A stretch of 64,000 bases of DNA from CAVSRC01 sp963781775 (GTDB lineage: Bacteria; Pseudomonadota; Alphaproteobacteria; Rhizobiales; Kaistiaceae), in contig CAWAHE010000024.1 of the NCBI GenBank assembly GCA_963781775.1, forward strand, positions 62,001 to 126,000. The letters are read 5' to 3'. This document shows positions 35,274-43,375 of the stretch, one piece after another; the first letter of the stretch is position 1, and the number at the start of each line of letters is the position of its first letter. The position numbers and the translations under genes were made by a program. Below the pieces are notes generated by a model, which ran no database searches, had not been told where the DNA came from, and saw only the letters and a program-made list of their open reading frames with translations.

Positions 35274-35637
35274 CAAAATCGCTCCTTCCCCGCCCCCGAG
35301 GGCTCCCGAATCGAACCCTGTCTTAGCAGTCCAAAACACCTGCCGAAAGCTCAAGCGCGCCGCCACCCACGGTTCACGGCGCCGCCGCTCCCTGGAACCG
35401 TGCCAGAGAGAAACCACAAGCGGTTTTGTCCCGCAACGGCGGAACGCTGCCGGCGATGCGGCAAATCGCGCTTTCGCCTTGTATTTGCCGCTATCGGAGG
35501 GCGCATTCGCCCGCGGGACGACGGCCAAGGTGCGATTCCTTCGCGACAGCGTTTGCTGCAAGATGGGGCCGGGTTTATTGCCGATTCGGCGATTTTCCGC
35601 TTGCCCATGCACCTCAAGGCTGATGAATCGACGGTAG
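35274..35637. promoter_or_regulatory. Divergent control region between ctaC and the IalB gene, with four GANTC sites
   Basis: No convincing gene lies in these 364 bases. They hold four CcrM sites: GAATC at 35308-35312, GATTC at 35534-35538 and 35583-35587, and GAATC at 35625-35629, the last only 8 bases before the IalB start. Both the oxidase locus and the IalB gene must be driven from here. I did not find a clear -35/-10 pair. Confidence 0.5.
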
Positions 35638-36342
35638 ATGTACGAAGACGATTACGAACCCGAGCCAAGGCGCAGCCCGCTTGTCCCGATCCTGACGGTC
35701 GTTGCCGGCGTCCTGGCGATCGCCGTGGGCGCGGTTATCGTCATGTTCGCGTTGGGCATGTTCGGTCGCTCGGCCCCGACTTCGGCGGTCGCAACGTCGG
35801 CGCCGCCGGCGGCCCCTGCCGCGGCGCAATCCGGTCTGCAGCAGGAACCTCAGCCTGCCGCCGAAACCGATGTACCAAAGGCGGTGGTGTCCGTGGCGCC
35901 GCCGGCGCAGGGCGAGCCGCCGGTGCGCTCCACCCACGCCGACTGGCAGGTGCGCTGCGACACGCCCGCCGGGGCGCAGAGCGAACAATGCGTGCTCATG
36001 CAGTTCGTCACCGCCGAGGACCGCGAGAACGTCGGCCTGACGGTCATCGTGCTGAAGACGGCCGACAAGAAATCGCGGATCATGCGCATCCTGGCGCCGC
36101 TCGGGGTGCTGCTGCCGTCGGGTCTCGGCCTCAAGATCGACGACGCCGATCTTGGCCGCGCCGGTTTCGTGCGCTGCCTGCCCAACGGCTGCGTCGCCGA
36201 GGTAATCCTCGAGGACAAGCTTCTCAATCAGCTCGAGACCGGCAAGACGGCGACGTTCATCATCTTCCAGACGCCGGAAGAAGGCATCGGCATCCCGATC
36301 TCGCTGGCGGGCTTCGGCGAGGGCTTCAACGCCCTGCCCTGA
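35638..36342 (+). CDS. Invasion-associated locus B (IalB) family protein
   Basis: A 234-residue protein with a short acidic N-terminus, one transmembrane anchor ('LVPILTVVAGVLAIAVGAVI', about 14-40), a Pro/Ala-rich linker and an IalB domain (about 95-230). The domain has 'THADWQVRCDTPAG', 'CVLMQFV', and a Cys pair in 'FVRCLPNGCVAE', matching the four-Cys family pattern. IalB was named in Bartonella for erythrocyte invasion but is widespread in free-living alphaproteobacteria, so virulence should not be assumed. GANTC sites crowd its upstream region. Confidence 0.88.
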   Translation: MYEDDYEPEPRRSPLVPILTVVAGVLAIAVGAVIVMFALGMFGRSAPTSAVATSAPPAAPAAAQSGLQQEPQPAAETDVPKAVVSVAPPAQGEPPVRSTHADWQVRCDTPAGAQSEQCVLMQFVTAEDRENVGLTVIVLKTADKKSRIMRILAPLGVLLPSGLGLKIDDADLGRAGFVRCLPNGCVAEVILEDKLLNQLETGKTATFIIFQTPEEGIGIPISLAGFGEGFNALP

Positions 36343-36433
36343 CCGGACGCGTCCGCGCCGATCGAGATTTGGCGGATCGCGGCGGAAGCCCTATCTGTAG
36401 GGCCAACCCCTCCTCCATCCGGCAGCGTATTCC

Positions 36434-37858
36434 ATGACCGACAAGCCGCAGACCATCCTCGACCGCGCCGGCCTCGACCGCGAAACCGCGCGCAAGGCCG
36501 TCGCCGACGCGCTTCAGGGCGCGGACGACGGCGAGCTCTATCTGGAGTTCGCCCAGTCGGAGAGCCTGATGTTCGACAACGGCCGGCTGAAGGCCGCCAG
36601 CTTCGACACCAATCAGGGCTTCGGCCTGCGCGCCGTCGCCGGCGAAGCGGCCGGCTACGCCCATTCCGGCGAGATTTCCGAGCCGGCCATCCGGCGTGCC
36701 GGGGACGCGGTGCAGGCGGTCAAGGCGGGCCATACCGGCAAATATGCAGAGCCGCCGCGCGGCACCAACCGCGCCCTCTACGGCGACCAAAGCCCGCTCG
36801 GCAGCCCGACCTTCGCGGAGAAGGTGAAGCTGCTCGAAACCATCGACGCCTACGCCCGCGACAAGGACCCGCGCGTGCGCCAGGTCACGGCCTCGCTCGG
36901 CGGCTCGTACCAGGAAGTCGAGATCCTGCGCGCCGACGGGACCTTCGTGCGCGACGTCCGTCCGCTGGTGCGGGTCAGCGTCTCCGTGGTGGTCGGCGAC
37001 GGCGACAAGCAGGAATCCGGATCGCACGGCATGGGCGGACGGGAGGGCTTCGGCCAGTTCATCGCCACCGACCAATGGCAGTTCGCGGTCGAGGAAGCGT
37101 TGCGTCAGGCGCTGGTCAATCTCTCGGCGGTGCCCGCCCCCGCCGGTACGTTCGACGTGGTCCTCGGTCCGGGCTGGCCAGGCATCCTGCTGCACGAGGC
37201 CGTCGGCCATGGCCTCGAAGGCGACTTCAATCGCAAGGGCGAGAGCGCCTTCGCCGGCCTGATGGGCCAGCGCGTCGCCTCGCCGGGCGTCACCGTCGTC
37301 GACGACGGCACCATCGCCAACCGGCGCGGGTCGCTCAGCGTCGACGACGAGGGCACGCCGACGCAGACAACGACGCTGATCGAGGATGGCATCCTGGTCG
37401 GCTACATGCAGGACCGGCAGAACGCCCGCCTGATGGGCATGAAGCCGACCGGCAATGGCCGCCGGCAGTCCTACGCGCACATCCCGATGCCGCGCATGAC
37501 CAACACGATCATGCAGGCCGGCAACGACGACCCGGGCGAGATCCTTGCCTCGGTGAAGAACGGAATCTACGCCGTCTCGTTCGGCGGCGGTCAGGTGGAC
37601 ATCACCTCCGGCAAGTTCGTCTTCTCGTGCACCGAGGCCTACAAGATCGAGAACGGCAAGATCGGGCCTGCGATCAAGGGCGCCATGCTGATCGGCAACG
37701 GGCCGGACGCGCTCACCCGCGTGAAGATGATCGGCAACGACATGCAGCTCGATCCCGGCATCGGCACCTGCGGCAAGAACGGCCAGGGCGTGCCGGTCGG
37801 CGTCGGCCAACCGTCGCTGAGGATCGACCAGATCACCGTGGGCGGCACGGCGACCTAG
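36434..37858 (+). CDS. tldD: Metalloprotease TldD
   Basis: The 474-residue TldD subunit of the TldD/TldE(PmbA) zinc protease, which degrades unfolded peptides and matures some modified peptides (microcin B17, CcdA turnover). The zinc motif HExxxH is visible in 'LLHEAVGHGLEGDFNRKG' near residue 255, with the later Cys ligand in 'SGKFVFSCTEAYKIENG'. N-terminal 'LYLEFAQSESLMFDNGRLK' is typical. No tldE/pmbA is in the window. Confidence 0.96.
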   Translation: MTDKPQTILDRAGLDRETARKAVADALQGADDGELYLEFAQSESLMFDNGRLKAASFDTNQGFGLRAVAGEAAGYAHSGEISEPAIRRAGDAVQAVKAGHTGKYAEPPRGTNRALYGDQSPLGSPTFAEKVKLLETIDAYARDKDPRVRQVTASLGGSYQEVEILRADGTFVRDVRPLVRVSVSVVVGDGDKQESGSHGMGGREGFGQFIATDQWQFAVEEALRQALVNLSAVPAPAGTFDVVLGPGWPGILLHEAVGHGLEGDFNRKGESAFAGLMGQRVASPGVTVVDDGTIANRRGSLSVDDEGTPTQTTTLIEDGILVGYMQDRQNARLMGMKPTGNGRRQSYAHIPMPRMTNTIMQAGNDDPGEILASVKNGIYAVSFGGGQVDITSGKFVFSCTEAYKIENGKIGPAIKGAMLIGNGPDALTRVKMIGNDMQLDPGIGTCGKNGQGVPVGVGQPSLRIDQITVGGTAT

Positions 37859-37876
37859 CCTCCGTCAACATGCGGC

Positions 37877-38188
37877 TCAGACGCGCGACCGGCGCCATCC
37901 GGCCGCGCGTGCATCCGATTCCGAGCAGAACCAGCGCTCGCCTGCCAGGGGATTGATGACCGTCTCGTCGTAATAGCGCTGGCCGGGCACGTGATAGATG
38001 CGCTCGCCGGTGTTGTGGCTGATGTTGCCCTTGATCTCGCATGGCGCGCCGGAGTCACCGGAGCCCGAGAAGAACGACTGAACATCGGACAGCGGTATGT
38101 CGGTCTGGGCGATCGCCAGCGAGCCGAAAAAGCCGATCCCTGTGGCAATAGCCACCTGGAAAGGAAGGGGCATCCGGCGTCGACCCAT
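37877..38188 (-). CDS. Small exported protein with a conserved two-Cys domain
   Basis: A 103-residue protein with a hydrophobic N-terminus ('FQVAIATGIGFFGSLAIAQ') acting as signal peptide or anchor, then a compact domain: 'CEIKGNISHNTGERIYHVPG', 'QRYYDETVINP', 'GERWFCSESDARAAGWRRS'. This domain is often found at the C-terminus of thermonuclease-like proteins and alone in alphaproteobacteria; the two Cys likely form a disulfide. I do not know its function. It is convergent with tldD. Confidence 0.75.
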   Translation of the reverse strand: MGRRRMPLPFQVAIATGIGFFGSLAIAQTDIPLSDVQSFFSGSGDSGAPCEIKGNISHNTGERIYHVPGQRYYDETVINPLAGERWFCSESDARAAGWRRSRV

Positions 38189-38240
38189 GTTCGCCTCCTC
38201 GACCCATTGCAATTTGGTCGTGTGGGGCTTGTCGGTTCAA

Positions 38241-38296
38241 CTTTTGGCATCAGAGACGGTAAACGCCGCGTTTCCTCGGTCCAGCAATGCCAAAAG
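38241..38296. promoter_or_regulatory. Nested inverted repeat between divergent genes
   Basis: CTTTTGGCAT (38241-38250) is exactly mirrored by ATGCCAAAAG (38287-38296), and between them AAACG-CCG-CGTTT forms a second palindrome. It lies between the small exported protein gene and the CPA2 antiporter, about 75 bp before the latter. It could be a regulator's operator or a cruciform/RNA hairpin. Confidence 0.45.
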
Positions 38297-38370
38297 GCGC
38301 TTGGGGCGGATGGTGCACCGCACACCGCAACGCTAGTCTGCACGCGGCAAGATATTCGCGGTAGGTCGGT

Positions 38371-40215
38371 ATGGATCCACAGAGCACCGAACTGGTGAAC
38401 GCGGTCGCGCTGCTCGGCGCGGCGGTGGTTTCCGTGCCGATCTTCAAGCGCATCGGCCTCGGCTCGGTCGTCGGCTATCTCGTCGCCGGCGTCGCCATCG
38501 GGCCGTTCGGGCTGAAGCTGTTCCGCGATCCGGAATCGGTCCTCGGCATCGCCGAATTCGGCGTCGTCCTCCTGCTCTTCGTCATCGGGCTGGAACTGAA
38601 GCCGTCGCGGCTATGGAGCCTCAGGCGCGACATCTTCGGCCTCGGCGCGGCGCAGGTGATCGTGTGCGGCGCGCTGCTGATGGGCGCCGGCATACTGGCC
38701 GGGCTGTCACCGGCAGTCGCCTTCGTCGCGGCCAGTGGGCTGGCGCTGTCCTCGACCGCGATCGTCATGCAGATCCTGGAAGAGCGCGGCGAGACGACCG
38801 AGCCGCACGGCCAGAAGATATTTTCCGTTCTGCTGCTGCAGGACCTCGCCATCGTTCCCCTGCTGGCGGTGCTTGCCGTGCTGGCGCCGGGCCACGTCGA
38901 CGGCGACCAATCGCGACTGATGCAGATCGCCATTGCGATCGTTGCCGTGGCGGGGGTGGTCGGAGTCGGCCGCTACCTGCTCAACCCCGTGTTCCAGGTG
39001 CTCGCTGCCGCCAATGCGCGCGAGATCATGACCGCCGCCGCGCTCCTCGTGGTGCTTGGCGCGGCACTGGCCATGCAGGCGACTGGCCTGTCGATGGCAA
39101 TGGGCGCCTTCATCGCCGGCGTGCTCTTGTCCGAATCGAGCTTCCGCCATCAGCTCGAGGCCGACATCGAACCGTTCCGCGGGTTGCTGCTCGGCCTGTT
39201 CTTCCTCGCCGTCGGCATGTCGATCGATCTCGGTCTGATCGCCCACGCCTGGCCGCTGGTGCTGGCGGCCGTGGCCGCGCTCGTGGGAATCAAGATCGTC
39301 GGCATCTACGGCGTCGCCCGCCTGTTCCGCAACGGCCATGCCAACTCGCTCCGCATCGCGCTGTTGCTGGCGCAGGGCGGCGAGTTTGCCTTCGTGCTGT
39401 TCACGACGGCGCAGGGCGTCGGCCTGCTCGACGCCGGCACGAGCGCATTGCTAACCGCCGCTGTGATCGTCTCCATGGCGTTGACGCCGCTGGCGCCGTT
39501 CGTCCTGAAACTGGTCCTGCCGCCGCCGCAAGATTCGATGGAAGGGATCGCGGTCGCCGAGGGACTGACCGCCAGTGCGTTGGTCATTGGCTTCGGACGT
39601 TTCGGCCAGGTCGCGTGTCAGGGGCTGCTGGCGCGCGGAGTCGACGTGTCGATCATCGATTCCGACACCGAGATGATCCGCGTCGCGGCGCGTTTCGGAT
39701 TCCAGATTTACTATGGCGACGGGACCCGTCTCGATGTGCTGCGCGCAGCCGGAGCCGGAACCGCCAAGATCATCGCCGTCTGCGTCGACAGGCGTGCCAG
39801 CGCCGACCGCATCGTCGAGGTCGTCAAATCGGAATTCCCGCTGGCGCAGCTCCTCGTGCGTTCCTACGACCGCGGCCACACGCTCGATCTGGTCGCGGCC
39901 GGCGTCGACTACCAGATCCGCGAAACCTTCGAGTCAGCGATGAAGTTCGGCGAAACTGCCCTCCTCGCCCTGGGCGTACCGGAGGACGAAGTGGCGGAGA
40001 TCGTGGAAGGCGTACGCAAGCGCGACGCCGACCGGCTCGAACTGCAAATGGTCGATGGCCTGTTGGCCGGCCGTGACCTCATGAAGCGGAACCTGCCGAC
40101 GCCAACGCCGCTGACACCGCCCAAGCGCGAGGGCCGGCCGCTCAGCGAGGAGACGGCCGTGATCGCCAGCGGTGTGGCCGAGCCGCGCGCGACACCGCTG
40201 CCATCTGCGGACTGA
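38371..40215 (+). CDS. CPA2-family cation:proton antiporter with RCK (TrkA-N) domain
   Basis: A 614-residue membrane protein of the KefB/KefC/YbaL group. About twelve helices (1-385) with 'GLALSSTAIVMQIL' and 'LGRYLLNP'-like stretches, then a cytosolic Rossmann RCK domain from about residue 405 ('VIGFGRFGQVACQGLLARG' followed by Asp in 'SIIDSDTEMI') that binds NAD(H)/nucleotide. It probably exports K+ or Na+ in exchange for protons under stress. The C-terminal 40 residues are Pro-rich and likely disordered. No glutathione-linked ancillary KefF/G gene is near. Confidence 0.9.
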   Translation: MDPQSTELVNAVALLGAAVVSVPIFKRIGLGSVVGYLVAGVAIGPFGLKLFRDPESVLGIAEFGVVLLLFVIGLELKPSRLWSLRRDIFGLGAAQVIVCGALLMGAGILAGLSPAVAFVAASGLALSSTAIVMQILEERGETTEPHGQKIFSVLLLQDLAIVPLLAVLAVLAPGHVDGDQSRLMQIAIAIVAVAGVVGVGRYLLNPVFQVLAAANAREIMTAAALLVVLGAALAMQATGLSMAMGAFIAGVLLSESSFRHQLEADIEPFRGLLLGLFFLAVGMSIDLGLIAHAWPLVLAAVAALVGIKIVGIYGVARLFRNGHANSLRIALLLAQGGEFAFVLFTTAQGVGLLDAGTSALLTAAVIVSMALTPLAPFVLKLVLPPPQDSMEGIAVAEGLTASALVIGFGRFGQVACQGLLARGVDVSIIDSDTEMIRVAARFGFQIYYGDGTRLDVLRAAGAGTAKIIAVCVDRRASADRIVEVVKSEFPLAQLLVRSYDRGHTLDLVAAGVDYQIRETFESAMKFGETALLALGVPEDEVAEIVEGVRKRDADRLELQMVDGLLAGRDLMKRNLPTPTPLTPPKREGRPLSEETAVIASGVAEPRATPLPSAD

Positions 40216-40319
40216 GGCGGCACGCTCACGGTCGCGGAGGCGCACGGGCTGGCGATGGGGGCGCTTGTCGCGGTGATGCAGGAGGCAGTGCCAGACAGGC
40301 TATTCCGAAACTCGCCGGG

Positions 40320-41231
40320 TTAGGCCGATGACCCGTCCTGAGGGACGAATACCTTGTTTGGGAAGCTCTGGTCGATAACGTCCAGGAAGGCGCGGACCTT
40401 CGCTCCCACGAGGCGTCGGGAGCTCTGCAGCGCCCATATCTCCACCGGCGGCGCATCCTCCACGCCCCACAGTGCAAGCCTGCCCGCAGCGACGTCGTCG
40501 GCGACCAGAAGCCTGGGTAGCAGCGCGACCCCGGCCCCCGCCACGGTCGCGTCGCGCACCATCAGCAGCGAGGACAAGCGGAGCACAGGCTGCGGCTTCA
40601 GCGTCAACACCTCGCCCTCCGCGGACCGCATCCGCCAGAGGCGGTTCGCCGGCATTGCGGCGAGAACGGCCGCCCCGACAGGGATCTCGGAAGACGTGGG
40701 CCGGCCGAAATGGAGCCTGGGCAGGTCCGGCGCGGCCACGATCAGCCGCTCGTCTGTCATGAAACGTCGGCCGACCAGTCGCTCGTCCGGAGCGGGATCG
40801 ATGCGAATCATCAGGTCGAAACCATCCTCGACCGGATCTACCGGCCGGTCGTCGGCGACGATCTCCAGCTGCACATCCGGATAGGCCAGGGCGAAACGCG
40901 CGCCGATCCGGCCCAGCGCCACATGCGCGAAGACGACCGGCGCGCTAACACGCAGGCGTCCGCGCGGCACCGAAGCGCCCAGGATGACGGCTTCTCCAGC
41001 CTCCGCGATTTCGGCGAGCAGCCCCTCGGTGCGCGCATGCAGGGCTCGGCCTTCCTCCGTCAGGCGCAGAGTGTGCGTGCCCCTATCGATGAGCCTGACA
41101 CCCAGGCTCCGTTCCAGCTCCGCCACCCGGCGCGACAGGGTCGCCTTGGGTCTGCCAGCGAAACGCGCTGCGCGACTAAAGCCGCCCTGGGCAGCCACGA
41201 GATTGAAATCGGCCAAGGCCTCCAGATCCAT
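40320..41231 (-). CDS. LysR-family transcriptional regulator
   Basis: A 303-residue LysR regulator: N-terminal winged HTH (about 1-60; 'FSRAARFAGRPKATLSRRV', 'LIDRGTHTLRLTEEGRALH') and a C-terminal periplasmic-binding-like effector domain (about 90-295). The ATG at 41231 gives the usual family start 'MDLEALADF'; an in-frame ATG 14 codons upstream would place the coding region over a palindromic operator. It is divergent from the NmrA-like gene and most likely controls it. Confidence 0.92.
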   Translation of the reverse strand: MDLEALADFNLVAAQGGFSRAARFAGRPKATLSRRVAELERSLGVRLIDRGTHTLRLTEEGRALHARTEGLLAEIAEAGEAVILGASVPRGRLRVSAPVVFAHVALGRIGARFALAYPDVQLEIVADDRPVDPVEDGFDLMIRIDPAPDERLVGRRFMTDERLIVAAPDLPRLHFGRPTSSEIPVGAAVLAAMPANRLWRMRSAEGEVLTLKPQPVLRLSSLLMVRDATVAGAGVALLPRLLVADDVAAGRLALWGVEDAPPVEIWALQSSRRLVGAKVRAFLDVIDQSFPNKVFVPQDGSSA

Positions 41232-41244
41232 TCTGCGTCTCAAA

Positions 41245-41265
41245 TTTGGAACAAGCTGTTCCAAA
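41245..41265. promoter_or_regulatory. LysR-type operator palindrome
   Basis: TTTGGAACA-AGC-TGTTCCAAA is a perfect 9 bp inverted repeat with a 3-base centre, lying 14-34 bp upstream of the LysR start and containing the T-N11-A LysR box. A further half-site TGGAACA lies at 41288-41294, nearer the NmrA gene. It probably serves autoregulation and activation of the divergent gene. Confidence 0.65.
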
Positions 41266-41351
41266 CATGCCATCTGCTGCAAAATAATGGAACATCTATC
41301 TTGAGCCTCAAGGGACGGCGCATTCCGCGCCATTTCTGAGGAGATTTTGAC

Positions 41352-42230
41352 ATGACGATCCTGGTCACCGGGAGCACAGGGACCATCGGTTCCGAGATCC
41401 TGGCACGTCTGCAGGGCCAAGGCAGTGAAGTGCGGGCCCTGACGCGTTCGCCGGAAAACGCACAAGTGCCGGCCGGCGTCATCCCGGTCGGCGGCGAGCT
41501 TGGCGACATCGACTCCTTCCGCGCGGCCATGGCCGGGGTCAGCACCCTGTTTTTGCTGGTCCCCAATCTGGCTGATGAAATGACCCAGGCCATGCTGGCG
41601 CTCACCGTCGCGCGTGAGGCCGGCGTCAAAGGCGTGGTCTATCTGTCGGTGTTCAAGGGCGAGGCCTATGCAGACGTGCCACACTTCGCAGGCAAGGCCA
41701 CGGTTGAACGGATGATAGAGGCCCTCGACCTGCGGGCGACAGTGCTGCGCCCCGCCTATTTCATACAGAACGACCTGCGCCAGAAGGACCTGCTGCTGGG
41801 GCCAGGCGTGTATGGCGTGCCGATCGGCGCCAAGGGCGTGTCAATGGTCGACATCCGCGATATCGCGGCGGCCGCCGCCGCGGAGCTCCAGCGACGCGAG
41901 CGGGCCCCGACTGCCCTTCCCCGCGAAATCTACGACCTCGTCGGCCCCGACAGCCTGACCGGGGACGCAATCGCGGCGATCTGGGCCGAGGCGCTTGGTC
42001 GGCCCGTCCGCTACGGCGGCGACGATCTGACAGTCATGGCGCAGCGCATGAAGGCCACGCTGCCCGGCTGGCACGCCCTGGATCTGCGCCTGATGTTCCA
42101 GCGGTACCAAAGTGACGGCGCCGCGGCCGCTCCTGCCGCGATCGAGCGCCTCACGGCGTTGCTCGGCCGCTCTCCGCGGTCCTACCGCGACTTCGCCCGC
42201 GACGCCGCCGCCCAATGGGCGAAGGTCTAG
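41352..42230 (+). CDS. NmrA-like NAD(P)-binding (atypical short-chain dehydrogenase) protein
   Basis: A 292-residue Rossmann protein of the NmrA/quinone-reductase-2 type. The dinucleotide motif is 'ILVTGSTGTIGSEI' (GxxGxxG) at 3-16, with 'RALTRSPENA' following for NADP preference. 'VVYLSVFKGEAY' replaces the canonical YxxxK active site, so it may sense redox cofactors or act as a quinone oxidoreductase. It has a strong ribosome binding site (GAGGAG). Divergent from the LysR regulator. Confidence 0.85.
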   Translation: MTILVTGSTGTIGSEILARLQGQGSEVRALTRSPENAQVPAGVIPVGGELGDIDSFRAAMAGVSTLFLLVPNLADEMTQAMLALTVAREAGVKGVVYLSVFKGEAYADVPHFAGKATVERMIEALDLRATVLRPAYFIQNDLRQKDLLLGPGVYGVPIGAKGVSMVDIRDIAAAAAAELQRRERAPTALPREIYDLVGPDSLTGDAIAAIWAEALGRPVRYGGDDLTVMAQRMKATLPGWHALDLRLMFQRYQSDGAAAAPAAIERLTALLGRSPRSYRDFARDAAAQWAKV

Positions 42231-42310
42231 CCAGCAAAACCCGCAGAGACGCCTCAACCGACCTGGCGACGACGCCTGAACCCCTCAACCTCGCCCAAAG
42301 GAGCTTGATC

Positions 42311-42693
42311 ATGACACGCGTATTGTTTGTGGGGCAGAAGCCCGAAACCGTCGACTTTGCGGACCCCGCCCTGCCGCCGGGGTTCAATGCGGAAAAATCC
42401 AGGCGGGCATCGACATCGCCCAGGCGACGATGACCGAGCGCGGCTGGGACGGCGACCTCTGCGTGATCACCCCCGACGACAGCGGCTTAGCGATGCTGGC
42501 AGCGCAACTGGCGGAAGCGGCCTACGACTGCGTCGTGATCGGAGGCGGCTTGCGCCTTCAACCCAAGAGTTTGCTGCTCTTCGAGAGGGTCGTGAACACC
42601 ATTCACCGGGGCGCTCCCAAAGCCGCTATCGCGTTCAACACCCGCCCGCAGGATACGGCGGAGGCCGCGGCACGGTGGATCGGTGTGGCTTGA
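42311..42693 (+). pseudogene. Conserved small protein gene interrupted by a -1 frameshift
   Basis: An ATG with a strong AAAGGAGC site opens a frame reading MTRVLFVGQKPETVDFADP ... PPGFNAEK, then runs into a stop at 42433. Stepping back one base at the A5 run (42393-42397) restores a frame that continues IQAGIDIAQATMTERGW ... and ends at 42693 with 'AAYDCVVIGGGLRLQPKS' and 'IAFNTRPQDTAEAA'. The joined product would be about 127 residues and looks like a conserved protein of unknown function. The cause could be a sequencing error in the A run, a real inactivating deletion, or programmed slippage. It lies 80 bp after the NmrA gene. Confidence 0.7.
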
Positions 42694-42726
42694 CCGCAAG
42701 GCGCGCGACAGTGCCGCGGATGGCGA

Positions 42727-43323
42727 CTACGGATAGAGTCGCGTCTTCTCCCAGCCGTCGCCGGCGCGCACGAACTTGACGCGATCGTGCAGGCGAAAGG
42801 CGCCATCCTTCCAGAACTCGATCTCGACCGGCGCGAGGCGAAAGCCCGACCAGTAGCTCGGGCGCGGCACTTCGCCGATGGCGTATTTCGCGGTGTAGGT
42901 GGCGACCGCCTTCTCCAGCGCGAAGCGTGACTCCAACGGACGCGACTGCTGGCTTGCCCAGGCGCCGATGCGACTGCCACGCGCCCGGCTTGCGAAATAG
43001 GCGTCGGCCTCGGCGACGCTGACCTCGGTCACCGTCCCGCGCACGCGTACCTGACGGCGCAGGCTCTTCCAGTGGAACAGGAGCGCGGCCTTGGGGTGGG
43101 CGAGAAGCTCGCGGCCTTTGGCGCTCTCGAAATTGGTGAAGAAGACGAAGCCGTTCGCATCCTGCCCCTTCAGCAGCACCATGCGCAGATTGGGCATGCC
43201 GTCGCCGTTGACGGTGGCGAGCGCCATCGCATTGGGATCGTTCGGCTCGGCGGCCTGTGCCTCGGCAAGCCACTCCGCGAAAAGCGAATTCGGATCCGCT
43301 GTTGCCGTGAAGTCACTGTTCAT
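42727..43323 (-). CDS. pdxH: Pyridoxamine 5'-phosphate oxidase
   Basis: FMN enzyme that makes PLP from PNP/PMP. The 198-residue protein has 'NAMALATVNGDGMPNLRMVL', 'GFVFFTNFESAKGREL', 'AALLFHWKSLRRQVRV', 'SRIGAWASQQS', and the C-terminal 'WSGFRLAPVEIEFW' and 'LHDR' motifs. The ATG at 43323 fits; a long open frame upstream is not homologous. It is divergent from a surface lipoprotein gene. PLP enzymes in this window (gcvP, thrC) depend on this cofactor. Confidence 0.97.
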   Translation of the reverse strand: MNSDFTATADPNSLFAEWLAEAQAAEPNDPNAMALATVNGDGMPNLRMVLLKGQDANGFVFFTNFESAKGRELLAHPKAALLFHWKSLRRQVRVRGTVTEVSVAEADAYFASRARGSRIGAWASQQSRPLESRFALEKAVATYTAKYAIGEVPRPSYWSGFRLAPVEIEFWKDGAFRLHDRVKFVRAGDGWEKTRLYP

Positions 43324-43375
43324 TAACGAAAGTTTCCGATGGTGCGGTCTGTAGTACCGAAGGAGTAACCCGTAA

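Noticed and set aside
36326..37810. A 494-codon minus-strand open frame opposite tldD
   Set aside because: The + strand encodes TldD with its zinc motif; the antisense translation has no family features.
40226..40477. An 83-codon minus-strand frame between the antiporter and the LysR gene
   Set aside because: Mostly overlaps the LysR tail in another frame, is Arg/Trp/Pro-rich, and has no ribosome binding site.
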